Shown: positions 58,658-64,000 of the stretch, in pieces
Layout of the letters: every line of letters begins with the position of its first letter
Position numbering within the stretch: the stretch's first letter is position 1
Source: Entonaema liquescens
Taxonomy: Eukaryota; Ascomycota; Sordariomycetes; Xylariales; Xylariaceae
Direction: 5' to 3'
NCBI GenBank assembly: GCA_902805475.1
Contig: CADCSX010000012.1
Span: forward strand, 682,001-746,000
Length of the DNA: 64,000 nt
The notes under the pieces: model-generated
Databases searched by the model: none
What the model saw: only the letters and a program-made list of their open reading frames with translations
Told to the model about the DNA's origin: nothing
Position numbers and translations under genes: made by a program

Positions 58658-60308
58658 ACTGAGCAACAGGCCTTTAGGAGTAGACGTAAGTATAGCAGAA
58701 TGCAGGAGTAAGAGCGTGAACTCCAACAGCTCATGAAGGCGACGAAGCGATAATATATGGTCCCACGCGTGACGGCGAGGTCACATCGGCCTGCCCCGGA
58801 ACTTGGGCCTCCTTGCCGTACATCGATATTGCCGCTACCCCGAGACAGCTAACCGGGTATTTTTGGTAACATAGTTCACATATCCCTGAGGCTCATCAAT
58901 CGACGATCCAATAGTAATTTAATGTACTCTTTCTTCGTTACCTTTCTCATGCTCGGTAAGATCTTTACTGTATCCAAGCCGCCCTGTGTTCTTCTTCCCT
59001 TTCCATGGCGAATTTCGAGTCCTCTAGCATTCCTGCTGAACGGGGGAGAGCCCATACAGTAAAGCCTAGATTGTGGTGAAAAGGCCACGCACTAGAATCG
59101 TTGAGCTTCCAGGCGGCTAAGCCTTCCAAGGTGATATTGAGACTTTAGCCGGTGACTATAATTACAGTCTACCATTACCCCAATGTATGTTCGGTTTAGT
59201 GTGGAGAAGCTATTTTTATCAGGCCACTAGTTATCTGCTTATTTCATTTGAATCGTTCGTCTTGAATTGTTGAAGCGGTATATATTTGTTCCCATCATTC
59301 ACGTTGTTACACCCGGTAGCCCCACATTCATCGTTTGTATCACCCTCTCGGCCTATTCGGTTCACCCCTTTGCTCCACTCCGGATCTGCAGCCGCCGGAG
59401 GACCCATTCTTTCTCGGCCCTATCCGAATCTGCGTCAGACAACTTTGAACACCAGTCAGGCCCGAATGAAGCAAGCAGGCCGGCAGAATAATACACAAGT
59501 GCTGACTATAGTGATCTTACTTCCACATAAGTATATAACGTCATATCCTTAGTTTTTTATCAGCACCTTCTAAACAGAATCTCAAGTACATACCTCTGGG
59601 AATGTCTTAATAAATCTATCTATTACCTATAGAAGAGGTTTGAGTTCTTGTATGTAGCCTCTTTGTTGGATGTTCTCATATTCCGCTATTGACCCTAGCA
59701 CATTGAGAAGTAAGTTAGTCTAATCTATTACTCTCCCTCTCAATAAACCCGTTGCGAAGCACCTTTAAGAATACCCAGTCCCCATTGAATGACTAGCTTC
59801 CCTTATGACCCACTATAGATACCATTCAGCCATAATTCCGGAGTCGGAGCAACCAAAAACTCAACACTATTGTCATCAATGAATTTCTTAGTAATAATAA
59901 GTAGTGCACAAGGATTCGCATGAAGTAGTTACCTAATATCTCCCTATCAGATCGCATTACTTGGAAAAAACGAGGTTATAGAACAGGGTTAGGGATCATG
60001 GTGAAATCGCTTAGTCCCGGCTTTTACGGGGTCCCGGTCTCTACAAAACGCTTACCTCCTTACACTAAGACTTATCGATAAGCGACTTTCTTAATTTGTG
60101 CATAAACGAGGTATCTTATAGCCTCGTTTACTCCTACACTTTAGATTGGGAACACTTCCCTATCAGATGGATCCGATAGGTATTCTCTATTGAGTTTCGG
60201 CGTCAAGATGAATTCTACTAAGGTTCTGAAGACCCTCCATGTAGGGAAGGTAGGTATATCGATAACCCCATGTTAGTCATATTTATCACCAATTAATGCT
60301 TTAAGGGG
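58658..60308. other. intergenic, no gene seen
   Basis: Promoter of the CE15 gene at the left; the rest has no convincing frame. About 59.6-60.2 kb has stop-ridden sequence that could be an old coding relic, but no family is recognisable. Confidence 0.5.
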
Positions 60309-60940
60309 ATGACAATGGACATTATCCTTGACGAATCCGAACCGGAAAATTCGATAAATAGATATATCATGGACACGTTCAGTACTGGTGAAGAGGCTCT
60401 ATATATCCCACCACACTGGCATAAGGTGAGTTAATGAAATCTACGAGGGGCCTAGGAGATGTTACAAACTATTAGGTACTAAACATATCCTCTCAGGATC
60501 ACGCGGAGTACCTTAGTGTCGTCGAAGGTAGGGTAGAGGTTACCTTAAATGGGGACAAGGTCATTCTACGTGCTGGCGATCCCGCGGTCCGCGTACCACG
60601 TCGGGCAGTGCATAGCGTCAGGGGCTTCAAAGGCGAGAAGCTCATTTTTCGAGAGAGAGCCGACTATGGACCTACGGGGTCAGGTCTTTATAAAGCCCTG
60701 TAAGTATTCCTTCTTATAGTGCTATCGCATCTGTAGACTTGATATAGTAGTACTAATCGTATTGGGGATCACTGTAGGTTCTTCAATGACGTCCTTTCCT
60801 CCGGGCAATTCGCAGGCTTTTGGCATATAATGAGGGCCTTCTACGACTCCAAAACGTACCTTGCGTTACCTCTGTATTTCCGATTCTTTGATGAACTGGT
60901 TGGTCCCCAAATAAGACATGGCATATCTGCTTCGAGCTAA
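60309..60940 (+). CDS. small cupin-domain protein
   Basis: Three exons: 60309-60425, 60497-60699 and 60778-60940, giving 160 aa with closed phases and good splice signals (gtgagt/ctcag, gtaagt/tgtag). Each exon is too short to stand out alone. The cupin fold is clear. Motif 1 is H36-x-H38-x4-E43-x6-G50 (PPHWHKDHAEYLSVVEG), split by intron 1. Motif 2 is G66 to P73 and H78 (AGDPAVRVPRRAVHSV). Three His and one Glu form the usual metal site. A C-terminal helical tail (FFNDVLSSGQFAGFWHIMRAF) resembles that of small fungal cupins, often found in secondary metabolism. A second ATG at 60315 is in frame. No signal peptide. The reaction is unknown. Confidence 0.85.
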
Positions 60941-62061
60941 CTCGAATTTAAGTTCCTCCTGATATTTGGCTCGATTGCGCATCTTTTTGCACCCCCGAGG
61001 CTCGAAACGCTATAGCATAACTAGACGTATGGTTTATTGGCGACTTTTAAATGAAAAGGTCTTTCGATGTCCAAATAATCAAGAGCGGACGCATGGGCTC
61101 ATCAGGTCATAAGAGCCTTGTTAGACCAAAACTCTGGCTCTTGGCGTTCGAAATACGGATGTTACTGTTAGTAACTCTCTTGCCAAACTCTATCTCCGCT
61201 CCTACTGTATCTATTCCTGTCTCTTTCTGTATTCATATCTCCACTCTCTACATACCGCCATAGGGGGTACAGCTCTTCGATAGCGTGCAATAGCGCTGAG
61301 GATGAGCATGGCGTGGAAGATTAGGTAGTTTCAGGGGTTTGTGTAACTAGGTACCTAACTAATACAACTAATTCATACCTCATATCCTGCGTCTATTTTT
61401 AACACTTCGGGTCGTTTTGATGGATTTCTCTTCAGACGCTAGCTACTATGATTAAGATATCATCAAGTTTCCAGTTACCCAGGGCGTAAGCGGTACTGAT
61501 GCGAATTTCCTCCGGGGGGGGAGGGGAGGGGGCAAGAATACTTCTAATAGTTAGGAACTTTCTAGAATTAATATATCTATCCAATCGCGCTTCACCGAAG
61601 GACTATGTTCATAGTCTAATAGTCTAACAACCAAATACTTGTAATCACAGACACTAATCCCCTAGAAGAGACCTCGTTCATCTAATAGGCCTATTGGGGC
61701 CCGTGGACATCGTCGGGCTTTCCCCGCAATTTTGGCTTCACTGCCGAGATAATAATCTAGGAACGCATAAAGTGAATGCACCCCAGAAAAGATGAGATAT
61801 TAGCCGCGAGGAAGCTCATAGGTTGGAAGAACAGGACGATGTTAGCTATATGGAGGTAAGATCCGATACTACTTATAGAAGATAGATGTCAAATAAGCAT
61901 GACTAAATATACACCAGATTAATGCCACTATATTCCTTTACTTGCCTTAATAGACCAGTGACAAGATGGACCGTGACCCGAAGTATATAGTCATGTCCTA
62001 TCCTAGTCAAAGCCTCCGAGTTTCCCTGCGCTCTTTTTGTCTTCGTCCATAAGCGGTAAAG
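60941..62061. other. intergenic, no gene seen
   Basis: Contains the palindrome TAGGTACCTA at 61348-61357 and a G-rich run at 61514-61532 (five-G, four-G and eight-G tracts). The right end must hold the AA9 promoter. The open frame at 61051-61263 is unsupported. Confidence 0.55.
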
Positions 62062-62872
62062 ATGCAGCTTCTCACAACTCTCTTGATTGCCGCCACAATG
62101 GTGCAGGCTCACTGTAAGTTAAGTCCTTGTTCCTTCGTCTGCCAATAATTCCATCTAACCACCCTAGATACATTTCCGCGACTCGTCGTCAATGGCAAGT
62201 CCGAAGAGGCGGACTGGTCTGCCACGCGCAAGACCAAGAACGCCGATAGCAAGACGGGTGTCTTGAGTGCAACGAGCCCGGATATCCGCTGCTACTCGTC
62301 GCAGAATGCAGCCAACATCATGACTGTACCTGCCGGCTCAACCATCCACTACATTTCAACGCAGCAAGTGAACCACCCGGGACCTACCCAGTATTACTTA
62401 GCCAAAGTTCCCGCGGGTAAGAGTGCCTCGAATTGGGATGGTTCTGGCGCCGTTTGGTTCAAGATTCACACTACAAAGCCCACCATGGACAAGAACAAGC
62501 AGCTCACTTGGCCTGCGCAGAGTAAGCCTTGGTTTTCTCAAGCTAAACATAACGCTCAAAGCGGGATAAACTAACAGGTTATTAGATGAGTACGTGTTGA
62601 CTAATGCGACTATCCCCGCTGCTACGCCTGACGGAGAATACTTGCTTCGCGTGGAGCAAATCGCTCTACATATGGCGATGCAAGCGAACGGAGCCCAGTT
62701 CTATCTCGCATGCACTCAGATCAAGATCACTGGAGGCGGCAACGGGACGCCGGGCCCTCTCGTCGCGCTGCCTGGGGCCTACAAGACTAATGACCCTGGC
62801 ATCCTGGTGAACTTGGGTACTATTCAGCCCGACTCCTATGTTCCTCCGGGTCCAGCTGTATGGAGTGGTTAA
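62062..62872 (+). CDS. AA9 lytic polysaccharide monooxygenase
   Basis: Three exons: 62062-62113, 62168-62521 and 62586-62872, giving 230 aa with closed phases. The signal peptide (MQLLTTLLIAATMVQA) is cut before H17, which becomes the N-terminal His of the copper histidine brace; intron 1 lies in the very next codon, as often in AA9 genes. Other ligands and markers are H87 (QVNHPGP), Q173 and Y175 (AQFYLAC), and Cys59 with C178, likely a disulfide. No CBM or C-terminal extension. The enzyme would oxidatively cleave cellulose or related beta-glucans with a reductant and peroxide or oxygen. It has the typical length of a single-domain AA9. Confidence 0.95.
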
Positions 62873-64000
62873 GCATCTGTGTCTTAGCTAGCAGATATGC
62901 TCAATAATAGCCACGCTGCCTGCATCCAGTGGAAATGAGACCGGTAATATCGAAAAGCGGTTATTTCGGTGTAATTAATGATGTGATTCTTCAAGGAAAG
63001 GTTGATTTGTGAATGGGGGAAAAGGCTATATAGTGATTTTTTTTATTGTGACGTAGCGATACAACAAACCCGATCGAGAGTGTTCTAAATATATCCTCAA
63101 AGTCTTAGCCATATCAATAGGAAATGTCGTGTTACACATCCCAGCTTCTAAGTGGAAGGAAACTAGGTAGGTAGTTGATAGAAATGACCACGCGTCGATT
63201 TGCAATCTGTGTCGAAGGACTTGATTTTCATTGTCGAGTAATATTCAATACGCACTGTATCGGATGTTCCTAATCCGCGGGCGTAGGTAACCACTATTAA
63301 GAATTGCAATTTATGTTGCAGGTTTTAGTTGTACATACCCCATCTCTGTCTGACACTTGTACAGCATTAGGTAGGTAGCCCAACAGGGTTCCTTACGGGC
63401 TTAAATTTTTGACTTTTCATAACGACATTTTTTTAGAGAGAGTTTACCAGTAGAATGGGGATATTTTCCCATTCAACATTCTTGTTAGCATCCTTACAAT
63501 TCCCTTGGTTGTGCCAGAAAACGTGAAGCCCATCAACACTTGCGATCATAAGTGGGGAATCCGACCTGATAGGCTCCTAGGAATTGAGTATTTTTGTGAT
63601 TGCGGCCTTCTAACCATTGATGGATATATCTCGCGTCATTGATGAAGACTTCTAAAGCCGTATTTCGCTTTATAGAGCGTAGAACTCGTGAAACCTGCAG
63701 CTATAGATAAGTGAATTTGAGGTATTTTCTAGATACACCTATGTCGTTTTGTTTTCAGTTATAGTATAGTAGATATCGATCTACGACATCGGCATTTCCT
63801 AGGAGTACCGTCATGGCCTGCTATCTCCTGGAGCCTAAGTCTGAAGGTAGTTACAGTAGTCATATTACTTTATTCAATGGAAATAGGCAATTTATTTCAC
63901 TACCTACCTAGGTACAATGGTTGGGCTAACATATGTACCTATGAATAACGTTAATGGAGACTCGATGGCTTGTCCATACCCATTTACGAGTTCTTAAAAT
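62873..64000. other. intergenic to window end, no gene seen
   Basis: AT-leaning 3' flank of the AA9 gene with short frames only. The palindrome TACCTAGGTA is at 63905-63914. The window ends without another gene. Confidence 0.6.

Noticed and set aside
1..64000. CRISPR arrays, operons, rRNA or complete transposons
   Set aside because: None seen; the window is eukaryotic, and no transposase or reverse transcriptase motif was found in any frame examined.

Overview
The window looks like genomic DNA of a filamentous ascomycete (Pezizomycotina, most likely a Sordariomycete). Genes are split by short GT-AG introns (about 50-170 nt, one GC-AG) and lie on both strands without operons. The families are typical of such fungi: DUF3632, an AA9 polysaccharide monooxygenase, CE15, GH79, a secreted intradiol dioxygenase, an SPS2/Ecm33-like protein and a proteinase-K-type subtilase. 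Intergenic DNA is long and AT-leaning and carries many TAGGTA/TACCTA motifs. One block at about 32.8-33.3 kb is almost pure A+T and has a RIP-like (repeat-induced point mutation) dinucleotide pattern. The species cannot be named from the sequence alone.

Layout. 2.7-6.3 kb: a large disordered protein with a C-terminal cysteine module, whose frame is broken three times. 7.1-9.6 kb: a divergent pair, an EasG-like NmrA-type reductase and a SnoaL-like protein, sharing a 612-bp promoter. 9.9-13.9 kb: a decayed VIT-vWA gene followed by a metzincin protease with three H-type lectin domains. 15.2-18.5 kb: tyrosinase, convergent with an N-terminally truncated LanC-like gene. 19.3-20.5 kb: a BuGZ/ZNF207-like zinc finger protein. 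21-27.5 kb: mostly gene-poor, with a possible tRNA-derived SINE, an orphan coding exon and a four-exon hypothetical gene. 27.6-29.2 kb: GH79. 29.2-35 kb: a gene desert holding the AT block. 35-37.6 kb: an Rck2/Srk1-type kinase. 38.6-40 kb: a low-complexity hypothetical protein. 40.3-41.6 kb: intradiol dioxygenase. 43.2-44.6 kb: subtilase. 44.6-49.6 kb: gene desert. 49.6-51.3 kb: SPS2-like membrane protein. 52.1-52.7 kb: secreted guanyl-type RNase. 53.8-54.8 kb: DUF3632. 55.3-56.9 kb: ZIP zinc transporter. 57.1-58.7 kb: CE15. 60.3-60.9 kb: small cupin. 62.1-62.9 kb: AA9.

How the genes fit together. Several secreted products suit life on plant cell walls: AA9 on cellulose or hemicellulose, CE15 on lignin-carbohydrate esters, GH79 on glucuronides, and intradiol dioxygenase and tyrosinase on phenolics, with a secreted subtilase and RNase for protein and nucleic acid. 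They are scattered, not a cluster. The kinase, zinc finger protein and ZIP transporter are housekeeping or signalling genes.

The most unusual items are the VIT-vWA / metzincin-H-lectin locus with its lesions, a CE15 enzyme with Ser where the canonical catalytic Glu should be, the half-length LanC-like gene, the AT-only block and the possible SINE. Intron-exon models were built by hand from splice signals and frame continuity. In every gene reported as intact the phases close exactly, which makes the frame breaks at 2.7-6.3 kb and 9.9-13.9 kb stand out.
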